Below, piece after piece: positions 37,951-47,463 of a stretch of DNA of 64,000 nt. The notes under the pieces were generated by a model. That model made no database searches and was not told the origin of the DNA. It was given only the letters and a program-made list of their open reading frames with translations. The stretch is from positions 2,604,001 through 2,668,000 of the forward strand of contig JAALGY010000012.1 in NCBI GenBank assembly GCA_032358165.1. Direction: 5' to 3'. Both the position numbers and the translations under genes were made by a program. Position 1 is the first letter of the stretch. Every line of letters starts with the position of its first letter. This stretch comes from Diplosphaera chodatii. Lineage: Eukaryota; Chlorophyta; Trebouxiophyceae; Prasiolales; Stichococcaceae.

Positions 37951-38558
37951 CAACCTCTCAAGCTTGAGCCGCTGAAGGCTTCCATGCTGGCCTGCAGGCC
38001 CGCATTGAAGGGCGAGTTGCTGCAGTGTTTACCATGTGATGGGGTCGCATCAGGAAGTATCCTGCTGTGAGGCATGCCTCAGCTTTGTGAGGATCTGGGC
38101 AGCGAGAACGATCCGGGGCTGGAACACAGCCGCTCCGAGGTCAAAGTCATGTACCAGTATTGAGATCGGGGTCTGGCTGTTACAGCTATTGGATGCCGTC
38201 ATGACACCTGTACATCTTGCCATGTGATTTGAACAGGTCTTCATTTGTTGAACAATCATGGCTCCACAACACCGAAAGCTGCTGAACCCAGGCTGCTGCC
38301 TGATGCTACATACCATGATGTGAGCTGCTGTGTGCTTGGCTGCACATGCATGTCCCGGGTGCACACGGCTGAAGGGCACCAACAGCCTCTGGCGTGCTTA
38401 TCATGTTTGCCTGCCAGCAGATGCGACATGGCTGGCATGGGGCCACAGCAGGGCATCGCCTGCTAGATGACCCGCTGCAGTTCCCCAAACCTGCATGATG
38501 GCATGGCAGCAGCACGCCGCACTCGCTGTTGCCAGCAGCACGCTGACCCGGGAGCCGC
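37951..38558. other. Convergent intergenic region
   Basis: The GCP3 and PRIM2 stop codons face each other across 608 bp. Short frames only; no gene or structured RNA is recognised. Confidence 0.5.
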
Positions 38559-38716
38559 TCACCGCTGCTGGGCAGGCGCGCCATGTGGAGTGCTGGCAGC
38601 CGGGGCTGGGGCCGCGACCGGCGGGGTGGCCGGCGCCGCTGCAGACTGCTCGGCCCGCACCTTGCGGCTTTCGTCGAAGTACTGCCGCACACAAGTGCAC
38701 ATCCTTAGATCACCAT

Positions 38717-38748
<32 letters not shown>

Positions 38749-41700
38749 TATTGCCAGCTAATTGCAAACTCTGCTCAGCACCAAGAGGCCGGCAGTGGGA
38801 TGTGCACTCACTCGATCAGCCACTGCACCACTCACGCTATGCTATCTAGATGGTGTCACCGTGATGGTTGCCAGCCATCAAGACTGACACCGTGCCATGC
38901 ACGCAATTGTGTCACCTGGTTGGGGTGGTTGATGCCGCTGTCGCAGGCGCAGCCGTGGACACCCTGGAACGCCATCCCGCATGCCAGCTGATAGTGTCCT
39001 GCCTACAGGGGCGGCACAACTGCAAGGTGACAGCCGGGAGGCGAGAACTAAGGAGCAAAGGCAACCTGCATGTCGACTGGTTGCATGTCCCGATGGCAAT
39101 GTATGCAGTCTCTGCACTCTGTCAATCACAGCAGATGAACGGCAGTGCATAATGGAGCTCTAGTGATGCTTGGCGGTCAGATGCGGTGCCGGCCAACTGG
39201 CGGGCAGGCAGCAGACCTTCGCCTTGGTGACTGCCTTCTCCGCGGCAGCTGGTGACACATGCAGCCGCTGCAGCGCCGCGCGCAGTGAGTCCTTGTCCAA
39301 CGTTTTGTAGGGACACCCGTGCACATCGCCCTGCAGATGGACAGGTAGTGGTACGCAACAACACACAGGTCCTGCTGCGTGAAGACGCTCGAGCGAGCGC
39401 AGAAGGATCTCAACACCCAAGTGGCTCATGCCCGCTGGGCAGACTGACGCAGCCTGGAATGATGCCGGCTGCAGAAGTTTCAATGACGACGGTGCTGAGG
39501 AGCGCACCGTGCCGGGCGTGGTGGAGATGATTTTGAGGCACGAGTAGGGCGTGTAGTCCTTGCGGCTGCCCTCCTTGCCGTAGTTGTACCGCACGTTGTA
39601 CGCGTATTCCTTGTTGAACTTCTCGGCGGGCGTTTTGGGCGCAAACTCCTGCCGCCAGAAGGCGAGCGCCTCCTCCAGCGGCAGCCCAATGCCCTGCGGG
39701 TGACAGCCGCGGCGCCTGGGCTGCATGCTCGCTTGCAGTGTCACATGCACCAGGGCATCGGCGGCATCCACCAGCCCATGTATGCTCGACAGCATCCGAC
39801 GCCGGCTGCGAGGACCAAGCCCGTCGACCCCCACCCACCTTCAGGAACAGGCCCAGCTGGATGCGGCCGCCGTGGCGCAGGTGGTGCTCCGAATGGAGGT
39901 GCTGCGCCATGAGCGCCATGCACAGCGGGAAGGAGTGCCGCGCGAGGCCCGGCACCTGCGCTGCCGTCACCACATCCCGGTCGCCGCCCGCCCCCGCCTC
40001 ACCGTAGTCCGGCCCCAGGTACCTGCGCTCGGCAGTGCTTAGCATCGTGCTTCTGCCTTCCCAAGGGCTTTGAACCTCGCCGCGCGACGCATCATGGAGC
40101 GCATCGTCACCGACGTCAAAGGCGTCGGCGCCATCGAGCAATATCCAAAATTGGAGGGGCGCAACATGATCATGGTGGTGGCGCCCGCCAAAACCACGGC
40201 AAAAGCAACCGAGGGGTGAACAGATGGCGGCAGCCAACAAAATGAAGACCAAGCGGGCGGCGCGCAAGCGCTACCGCATCACCGGTAGCGGCCACGTCAA
40301 GACTGGCCGCAAGGGCAAGCGGCATATCTTTACGGGCAAGTCGCGCAAGCGCAAGCGCAACCTGCGGGGCACCCTGTTGCTCGGCTGAGGCTGCGCAGCA
40401 CGTGTGTGAGTCGGCTCCATCTATGGTGATGGCTGAGGCTAGACCCTGAACTGCTGCTCGCTGGAGGGGATGGCCGCCAGCCTCCAAGCTGTAACACTCA
40501 TGGGCTAAGACGCTTGGGCAGCACATGGCGAGCAGGTTGCTAGCTATATGACCATCATGCCCAGAATGGTGCTGCCATGCACATTCGGATCGTTGTGACC
40601 GCAGAGCATGATGCAGCCAGCACCTGGTGGCCAGCGACTCGACGACAGGCGCCAGGCGGCCTGCCTCGGCGGCGGCGGTGTGCGTCGCCCACCGCCGTGC
40701 GGACAGGGCCAGGCCGCGCGCCACGGACGTCCGGAAGTGGCGCACCAGCAGCGAGCCCACCTGAGGCGCAGCGAGGGTCACTGCACTCTGGAGCGCCGCC
40801 ACGCACACCACACTGCATCTGGGAGGGTCGGGAGGCGTCGCCAGTACTGGGTTGTAATGGCATTGTGCAGTGGAGGCACGGTGGCCATTGTGCGGAGGTG
40901 TACCAGAGTGATGCTGCTGGGCATGTACCTGGTCCTGCTGCACATATGCCTGCCCCCTGACCAGCAGCACCCTGCGCGTCGCCACCAAGTCTGGGACATC
41001 TTCGAAGGGAACCTGCGCAACTTACAGGTGCCACTGATCAGCTGCATTGTCGGCAGGCTGTCAAGGTGGAGCAGCCCATGGCTTCAGCTCGTAGCGACCT
41101 GGCAAGCGGGTCCAGACGCCTGAAGAATGGAATCCCACAGTACAGTCCCAGGCAGAACATCTGTTGGATCCCGCACCGCGTAGTAACCCATCCTGCCGGC
41201 CATGATGGCGATGGCCGCATCCCGATCCCCCCGTGACAAGGCTACATCCCGCAGCTTTGCCTGTTGTAGCAGTCTGCAGCTCAGCAGGGCTGCAGGCTAC
41301 AGCATACCAAGCCTGCAGACGGTTCAGGGTTGTCATGGTGGCTGTCCAGCGGCACCAAAGCGACACTGCTGCACCTGCAGAGACTCTGCACGTGCGATGT
41401 CCGCTGGCCCGCCGTGCCGTGCCGCTGCTGCTGGGTCGATGTGCGCGGGGTCCAGTGGGGTATATGGCAGGCCGGCCTTCTTCAGGAAGTCGGTCTGGCA
41501 GGAGACCGTAACGATGTCATAACATCAGATCGTAGTTGCTTCGCACAGGCAGAAGTATGACGCCTCCGACCTCCACAGGCAACATGGTCTCGGTGCTGAT
41601 CTGGCAACAACGCATGAAGCATTACAGGTAGTGCAGCTGGCGCCGAGTACAGGTGTGGGTTGGGTGATTGCTGCTGACCTTCCCGGGCTCCTCGCGAAAG

Positions 41701-42423
41701 CGGGCCGAAAACAGCTCCCCCTCCTGTGCCTGAAACCACCTCCGCAGCTCATCCCCGCGGCAGTGCGCCAGCCGCAGCACAAAATGCGATACCTGCACAC
41801 ACACGAGAGAAACTTGCCCTTTCTGCTCACTGCTGACGGCCACACCCTACCGCGGTCCTCGAGGACAGAGTGCGGTGCATTCGAGGCTGGTGTGCAAAGC
41901 TGCCTTGGCATCAGATCGGTGTGCGCGACTAGACCTGATCCCGCCACCAGCTGTCATGTCTGCTGCTGCCACGTAGGTGCTTCCGGTCCAAGTCCATGAT
42001 CATCGCCTGAGTGTCAGAGCATCCATCAAGGCCAACCCAGTTGTGCATGCTTCCAGTGTGCACATCTCCAGCACCGCAGGTCGCATCAGGATGCACATCC
42101 TACATGTAGCTCGTCGGCCTTCTTCCCTCTCGACTTGGCATCCTCGATTCCCTTCAGCACTGTGAATGAAGGAAGCAATCTTCTGCCCTGCCGCATGCTT
42201 CATTACCGGGGATGCCCTGCAATGTTGTTGCATGCTGCGTACCCCTTAGGCGTGCAATGGCGAAGCGCTCAAAGTCCTCAATGATGACTTCGCCATCCGG
42301 CGGCGAGGCATACATTGACAGAAGTTGGTGATCATCAAGCCTGGCCTCCGTTGCTGATGCTGCTGCTTTACCGCTCTTGCCATGGGGCACTGGCGTGGGC
42401 TGCTGGACGTTCATCCACGCCAT
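38559..42423 (-). CDS. PRIM2: DNA primase large subunit (p58)
   Basis: Twelve exons in closed phase give 499 residues: 42423-42243, 42159-42104, 41792-41679, 41494-41375, 41260-41177, 41012-40929, 40760-40624, 40052-39839, 39693-39508, 39330-39217, 39002-38916, 38681-38559. Landmarks are [118 protein letters not shown] and GINHPNQYFDES. The four [4Fe-4S] cysteines known from human p58 align with Cys303, Cys382, Cys398 and Cys438. The protein partners PRIM1 and DNA polymerase alpha to make RNA-DNA primers. The intron between 40623 and 40053 is unusually long (571 bp) and contains bacterial infC-rpmI sequence. A few residues expected between exons 2 and 3 are absent. Confidence 0.92.
38717..38746 (+). 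repeat. (CAG)10 trinucleotide repeat in a PRIM2 intron
   Basis: Ten uninterrupted CAG units lie between PRIM2 exons 11 and 12, read as CTG on the transcribed-sense minus strand. The tract is outside coding sequence in this model and is likely length-polymorphic. Confidence 0.95.
40064..40219 (+). pseudogene. infC: 3' end of bacterial infC (translation initiation factor IF-3), truncated
   Basis: The plus-strand frame ending in TGA at 40217-40219 reads [20 protein letters not shown] then [17 protein letters not shown], the C-terminal helix and final strand of bacterial IF-3 (typical end: [17 protein letters not shown]). Only about the last 50 residues are present. The frame runs left toward 40064, within about 10 bp of the PRIM2 exon-8 splice acceptor. 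It lies antisense in a PRIM2 intron, has no start region, and is a relic. Together with the following rpmI it preserves the classical bacterial infC-rpmI gene order, so the origin is bacterial rather than an algal nuclear gene. Confidence 0.85.
40224..40388 (+). CDS. rpmI: Bacterial ribosomal protein bL35 (complete reading frame)
   Basis: The 54-codon frame begins 4 nt after the infC stop, with gaggggtga just upstream serving both as stop context and as a purine-rich ribosome-binding site. The protein [19 protein letters not shown]... [16 protein letters not shown] matches bL35 throughout (K-M-K-T, TGSG, and the KRKRNLR C-terminal signature). bL35 is a small 50S protein; in bacteria infC-rpmI-rplT form one autoregulated operon. 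Here rplT does not follow: no bL20-like frame occurs after 40388. The open frame is intact but sits without a recognisable eukaryotic promoter inside a PRIM2 intron on the opposite strand, so expression is doubtful. Confidence 0.88.
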   Translation: MAAANKMKTKRAARKRYRITGSGHVKTGRKGKRHIFTGKSRKRKRNLRGTLLLG

Positions 42424-43198
42424 TGCAACAAGTCACGCACAGGTCAGCGCAGTGAGCAGCAGGCTTCCACGCTCTGGATGTTTACGATCGTGTCATATCA
42501 GCTCACACTGTATCATGGCAGCGCTGGCCATGTCATGAGGCGCGCATTGGCACGTTGGATGCAGCAACAGAGGCAGCTGTTCGGACTGTCACAGCAGTCG
42601 TGCAATGCCCGCAATCAACTCTGATCAGGCCTGTGATGATGCATGCCTAAGAGGTCGTGGAAACGCATGTATGTGCAGTGCCAAATTGCTTGAGCGTACA
42701 AGGCCGAAGGGTCAGGTCGGCATCAAATGTCAGTGACGGTTGTGTTGCATGCGCTGCGACCAGCACAAGCTGGACCCATAACCATTGCGTTGCTCTCTGC
42801 AGACGGCCGAATTTGAACTTGGTATGGAACATGAAATTTCCGGGAAACGTCTGGTAGTCCCCAACATATTCACTATTTAGCGAAAATAGCCATTCCCCTT
42901 GCAGTATGTGCGGTGGAGATCACCGAACTGAATTGGCATGCATGGTGCATGGTGCATGGTTGCTTGAATGCTCCACGCCTCCATGGGTACGTAGCTTGGG
43001 CCGCTTGGTACTTGTTGCACCATTGAGCTTGAGGCTGGCCGGTGTACAGATTGAGCGGAGTGAGCGAAGTATTTCCGGATGTGGGTTTCACCGGATCGCA
43101 TTTGCTGCCTCTTACGGGTGTCTGGCCAGCTGCCATAGGCTCAAGCCCAAGCCGTCCTTTTTCCTGCCGTGTGACGTGCCGGCTGAGCCGCGGTCCAC
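42424..43198. other. Divergent intergenic region
   Basis: The PRIM2 start (minus) and the GT31 start (plus) are separated by 775 bp, which should contain both promoters. No gene is recognised. A short triple repeat of catggtg occurs near 42940-42960. Confidence 0.45.
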
Positions 43199-44212
43199 AT
43201 GCAGTACAAGTCCAGTGTCAGGGGGTGTGCAGCACGACAGTTGTGTGCATGGTCAGCTGCAGCATCATTGCTCGTCATCATTTCGTATAGCTGGCTGAAA
43301 CAGGATAACGATCTGTTCAGCAAACACGCGAAAGCATTGACAGCTTTCCGGGCGAAACCACGCGTTGAGCTGTTTATTGGTGCGCTATCGGCACCTGCGT
43401 ATCTGGACAGAAGACTTGCATGCCGGCGTGCATGGGCCGATGCAGCACAGGTGCCAGGCTTGGTAAGTGTTCGGTTCTTTGTGAGCGGCGTTGATGCAGA
43501 TGTGCCGGAGCTGAAGAATCAGACAAAGCATGAGGATATCGTCATGATTAATGGCTCGGACTTCACGTACTTCACCATATCTATCTCGGTTATGGCAATG
43601 TTTCGACATGCTTGTGAGAACTACGACTTTGCTTACGTGCTCAAGACCGATGACGACAGTTTTGTCAATGTGCCGGGGCTCTTGCAAATGTTGCAAACAG
43701 TATGTGACGCTCCACCTTGCCATGACACGCATGCATACATTGGCGCGCAGCTGGGGAAACACATACCAGTGGAGTATGGGCCAAACAGCAACCCGAAAGC
43801 ACGCAATGACAAGTTCTGGGAAGACACAGAAATGGCAACCTACCCCATGTACATGGCTGGTGGTGGCTATGTGGTTTCCAGCAGTGTTGTCCGGTGGTTG
43901 TTTCACACTCAAGACATCATCGGCATTAGGACATTCACATCAGCACTTGAGGACGCAATCTTCGGGTTCTACTTCAGCATGCTGAACCTAACGAGGATTG
44001 ATTCCCCGCGATTCTGGACTCTTGCACTGCCGTGTTGCTTCACTAATGTGGAGGGCAGCCCTCTGCAAATGACCCCAGAGACAATGGCTGTCCTGTGCAG
44101 CGATCAGTCTCCCTTGGTCGCTCACAAATTGAATGCCGAACAAATTCTGTTTTGGAGTGACGCTTTGCAGAATTGTAGCGCCGGCCGTGACAGGATCAAG
44201 CAACAGTTGTGA
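43199..44212 (+). CDS. GT31-family beta-1,3-glycosyltransferase, single exon
   Basis: A 337-residue intronless frame. Residues 15-32 form a signal anchor (AWSAAASLLVIISYSWL), placing the catalytic part in the Golgi lumen. GT31 hallmarks are in order: VELFIGALSAPAYLDRR and CRRAWAD (the RxAxRxTW-like start of the galactosyltransferase domain), VRFFVSG, YVLKTDDDSFVN with the DDD metal site at residues 150-152, YPMYMAGGGYVVS, and LEDAIFGF (the ED-V-x-x-G-like block, Glu250-Asp251). A beta-1,3-galactosyl- or N-acetylglucosaminyltransferase using a UDP-sugar is expected; the exact donor and acceptor cannot be read. The lack of introns is unusual in this window. Confidence 0.88.
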   Translation: MQYKSSVRGCAARQLCAWSAAASLLVIISYSWLKQDNDLFSKHAKALTAFRAKPRVELFIGALSAPAYLDRRLACRRAWADAAQVPGLVSVRFFVSGVDADVPELKNQTKHEDIVMINGSDFTYFTISISVMAMFRHACENYDFAYVLKTDDDSFVNVPGLLQMLQTVCDAPPCHDTHAYIGAQLGKHIPVEYGPNSNPKARNDKFWEDTEMATYPMYMAGGGYVVSSSVVRWLFHTQDIIGIRTFTSALEDAIFGFYFSMLNLTRIDSPRFWTLALPCCFTNVEGSPLQMTPETMAVLCSDQSPLVAHKLNAEQILFWSDALQNCSAGRDRIKQQL

Positions 44213-44929
44213 GGAGCGAGAAGCTACGTGTTTGTTGCATCCTGGAGGTGGAAGTGAACGTCTGCCAGCTCCGCAGTGGTACTCATTGGTTTGCCTGCAG
44301 CAGCTGCATACTGCGAGGCTTGAGATTCAGTGTTGAATTGATGTTGAAGTGCTGGACAACACTGTAGAGTCTCTGTGTGTCATGGTGTCTCCGTGCTGCA
44401 CGCACACCCTCATAGCCTCATTACTTCTTCGCATCTTCCATTATTACTTCGAATCGTTGACCTCGATCATTGTAACAATGGTGAGAGGGGGCAGGGTCCA
44501 CATCTCTCTGCTGCTAGCCTGAGATGTCCAGGATGCAATTGCCGCAATATCCGACCAGCACTTCATGTCCGCTATAGGCGGGTTGCCGATGCAAATATAC
44601 AGTTACTGGTGTGAAGTAATCCAGCATTGAGCTCTGATCCTCTTATTGTGCGCAACAACGTCACTCATGGTACATGCTGCATTTTCAGCACTTTCCTGAT
44701 CTGTCCGTGCAACCCTCGAGGTAGTACTGATGTCAGCACAGGAAGGTGTGTTAGGTTGTGACAGCATCTCCATGCACAGGCAAACCAAGATGCCGCCCAA
44801 ACGAGGTGCGCGTCACATGCCTCGCAAAGCTGCACACAGCGCCCGCCTCTGTCTCAGACCCTGAGTGACGCATCACCTGCGACGCAGCTACACCTCAGGC
44901 CCCACATTCTGGTGCACTTCTCGTTGGCC
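44213..44929. other. Intergenic region between GT31 and PRIM2 pseudogene
   Basis: No gene, RNA or repeat is recognised. A TGTAA at about 44473 could serve the GT31 transcript. The C-terminal PRIM2 exon (YFDES) has no counterpart here. Confidence 0.4.
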
Positions 44930-46735
44930 GCAGCTGGTGTGGGTGATTGACGCCAATGTCACAGACACAGCCGTGTGTGCCCTGTGCTGCCAGCCCGCAC
45001 GCCAGCTGCTAATGCCCCGCCTGCACATCCAGTACTTATGTGAGCTCCCTGAGGGCCGCAAAGTACAGCTGCAGCCGCTAAGGAGGCGTTGCTGGAGGGC
45101 TCAGACAATGATGCAGCCTGCTGGTTAGCCAGAGTCTTCATGAGTAGGGTGCAATAGTGCTTGACGCAACATCAGCACAGCAAGCATCCCAGTGTGTCCT
45201 GACCTTGGTGACAGTCTCCTTGCACGGCTCCTGCCACTGCAGTTGGTAGTAGCAGGAGCGCGCAGCCGCTACAGCCCAGCAGGCAGCGACCCCTTGCCCA
45301 GTGTCGGAAACTGGCACCCATGCACGTCGCCCTGAAGCAGACACATGTATGGGCTCACCCTGTATCGTATTCTGCAGCACTGACTTGATGAGCAGACCTG
45401 GTTGCGCATGTGGCACGGCAATGCTGCACCATGTTGAGCATGCACACTCCCTCATCGGCCGAGCCCGTGCAGCTGTGTCATGCACTTGCATAGCTGTAGG
45501 TGCTCATGGCTGGCAGCTTCAGAGCTCTGCAGTCTGTCGAATCATGGCAGTGTGGCATGCGCACCACGCCAGGTGTGGTGGAGATGATGTTGAGCCACGA
45601 GTAGGATTACTAGTCCTTGCAGCTGCCCTCCTTGCCATCAGTCACCGCACGATGTATGTGCACTCCTCACTGCAGTTCTCAGCGAATGTGACGAGCGCAA
45701 GTTCCTGCAGCCGAAAGGACAGCACCTCCTCCCGTCGCTCGTGTGAATCTGGTACGCTGCGTGGTCCGCCAGCAACAACAGCCCCAAGGCAAGTGTAACA
45801 GCAGGCTGCTGTCATCGGGATCGGGCTGCAGCTTGCCACCTACTGTTGCGCTGTGGCTGTCTACAGCTGGGGTAAGGTTGTCACCTTGAGGAACAGGCCC
45901 AGCTGGATGCGGCCGCCATGGCTTAGGTGGTGCTCCGCGTGCGCCTGCTGTGTTATGACCGCCGTCCACAGCGTCAGGCACGGTCGCACAAGGCCCGGCA
46001 CCTGCGTCACCGCCAGATGCCACTCGCCAGCAGCCCCCGCCTTGCCGCAACCTGGCCCCAGGTGTCTGCGCTCATCAGTGCTCAGCATCGTGCTTCAAGG
46101 TCCTGATGACATCGACATCCTGAGGCTGTGTAAAGGACATGGGTTTGTGTGGGTAGTCTGTCGGCAGTGATGCGCAGTATGAGTCTGTGCACCCCGACGA
46201 CACAACAACCAGGCTTTGCTTGCCTTGGCACACCTTCGTGGGCTAAGCATGCAGGCAGTACTGTTCACAAATCGCACAGAAGTCCGCACCGCTCTGATTG
46301 CGGTGGCCGCCTCCCGGTCACCCAAAGACAGCGCTACATCCTGCAGCTTCTTCTGTTGCAGAGGCAATGGAGCGGCTCAGCATGCAATACCTGCACGCAG
46401 GGAAGGTGGCGACAGGTGCCGCCAGGCAGCACTCGGCAGCTTCACTCTCGGTGCAACACCTGGAGAGCCTCTACCCGCCTGACATCATCCGGCCCGCCAT
46501 CCCTCTCTTCTGGCTTCTTCCCCCGCGAACTGGCATCCTCGATGCTTCAGCACTGCGCTGCAGCAGGAGCAATTTGCCATCCGCTTCGTGACAGGCATGC
46601 CTGCATACTCTCCAATGTACGTATGCACGCTGCAAGGGTAACCTACAAAAGGTCCTTGACCACGACCTCGTCATCCGGTGGCGTACGCTGACAACAGCTG
46701 GGTGATCACCTGGCCTCTGTGGCTGATGCCGCAAG
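44930..46735 (-). pseudogene. Degenerate partial duplicate of PRIM2
   Basis: Exon-like blocks follow the order of functional PRIM2 on the same strand: ~46735-46660 (QLLSAY..PDDEVVVKDLL), ~46560-46500, ~46355-46290 (KKLQDVALSLGDREAATAI), 46088-45880 ([17 protein letters not shown]), ~45760-45560 (IISTTPG), ~45340-45260 (GDVHGCQFPTLGKG) and ~45030-44935 (QLACGLAAQGTHGCVCDIGV). Disabling lesions: a 5-nt deletion after QLLSAYA relative to the functional copy, tandem stops just before SYSWLNIISTTPG (45607-45613) with loss of the second iron-sulfur Cys (SCLK to SWLN), a stop in the GDVHGC exon, and TAG at 45009-45011 before QLACG. Exons 6 and 7 and the intron carrying the bacterial insert are deleted. 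Confidence 0.85.
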
Positions 46736-47463
46736 CCTGCCGCTCTTGTCGAGTAGGTGGACTGCTGACCATGCAGCCACGCCACGGAGTAGCATGGTGC
46801 CCAAGGGCGCAGCCCAATGCTCTGAACATTGTTGTGACAAGAGCACATGCTATAGCTGCAGATATAGCCTGTCTGTTGCTTCGTGCGATGAATGATTCGC
46901 AGCGCTGCACCGACTCGGGATGCATCAAGCAAGCCGCGATCTAGTAGGCAGGGCGTGCAGAGAGCAGTGCACAATTTGCAGCAAGGTGTCCGGTAGGTTT
47001 GTCTTGTCACCGCTGCATCCTGCGAGACTAACAGTGCCGTGATACACGCTTGGTTTCGCTGTCAAACTACATGTACATGGACGCAGCGTGCAATTCCACA
47101 CACCTCGAACACTCCCGTACATCGATGTGGTACGGCTGCAGAACCTCCCAAAATTTCAATCAAGCATGTTTGGCGGGCGGGTGAGTGCATGCGGAGTGTG
47201 ACACTGCATAGTCTGGGCCAGCAAGCTTGCTTTCGACATGTGCCATGTATGTTGGTTGCAGACTGTCTACAGCCTGCCATGCTGTGAGGCATTCAGTGCG
47301 CACTGCTGCTGAACACCATTCCATCCACGGTAGTCTGACATGTTCGATGCTGCAGCGCTGGGACCGCTGCTACTCTGGACACCTGATGCGAATGACTGAC
47401 CAGCGCAAGTCATGTCGTGCGGCCAAGCAGCGACCAGTGTCTCGGCCGCCTGCTTGGCTAGAC
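46736..47463. other. Intergenic region
   Basis: Both neighbours are on the minus strand. The region should hold the OLA1 3' flank; only short frames are seen. Confidence 0.4.

Noticed and set aside
38560..38700. Plus-strand frame after GCP3 considered as its missing C-terminus
   Set aside because: The same bases encode the last PRIM2 exon (YFDESRKV) on the minus strand with a correct acceptor and phase; GCP3 already stops at 37950.
40224..40388. bL35 considered as the alga's own nuclear gene for plastid bL35
   Set aside because: It directly follows a bacterial IF-3 C-terminus with a ribosome-binding-like spacer and has no transit peptide or introns.
40056..40390. Whole window considered as bacterial contamination because of infC-rpmI
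   Set aside because: The flanking sequence is spliced eukaryotic PRIM2 whose exon phases join across the insert, and the rest of the window is intron-rich.
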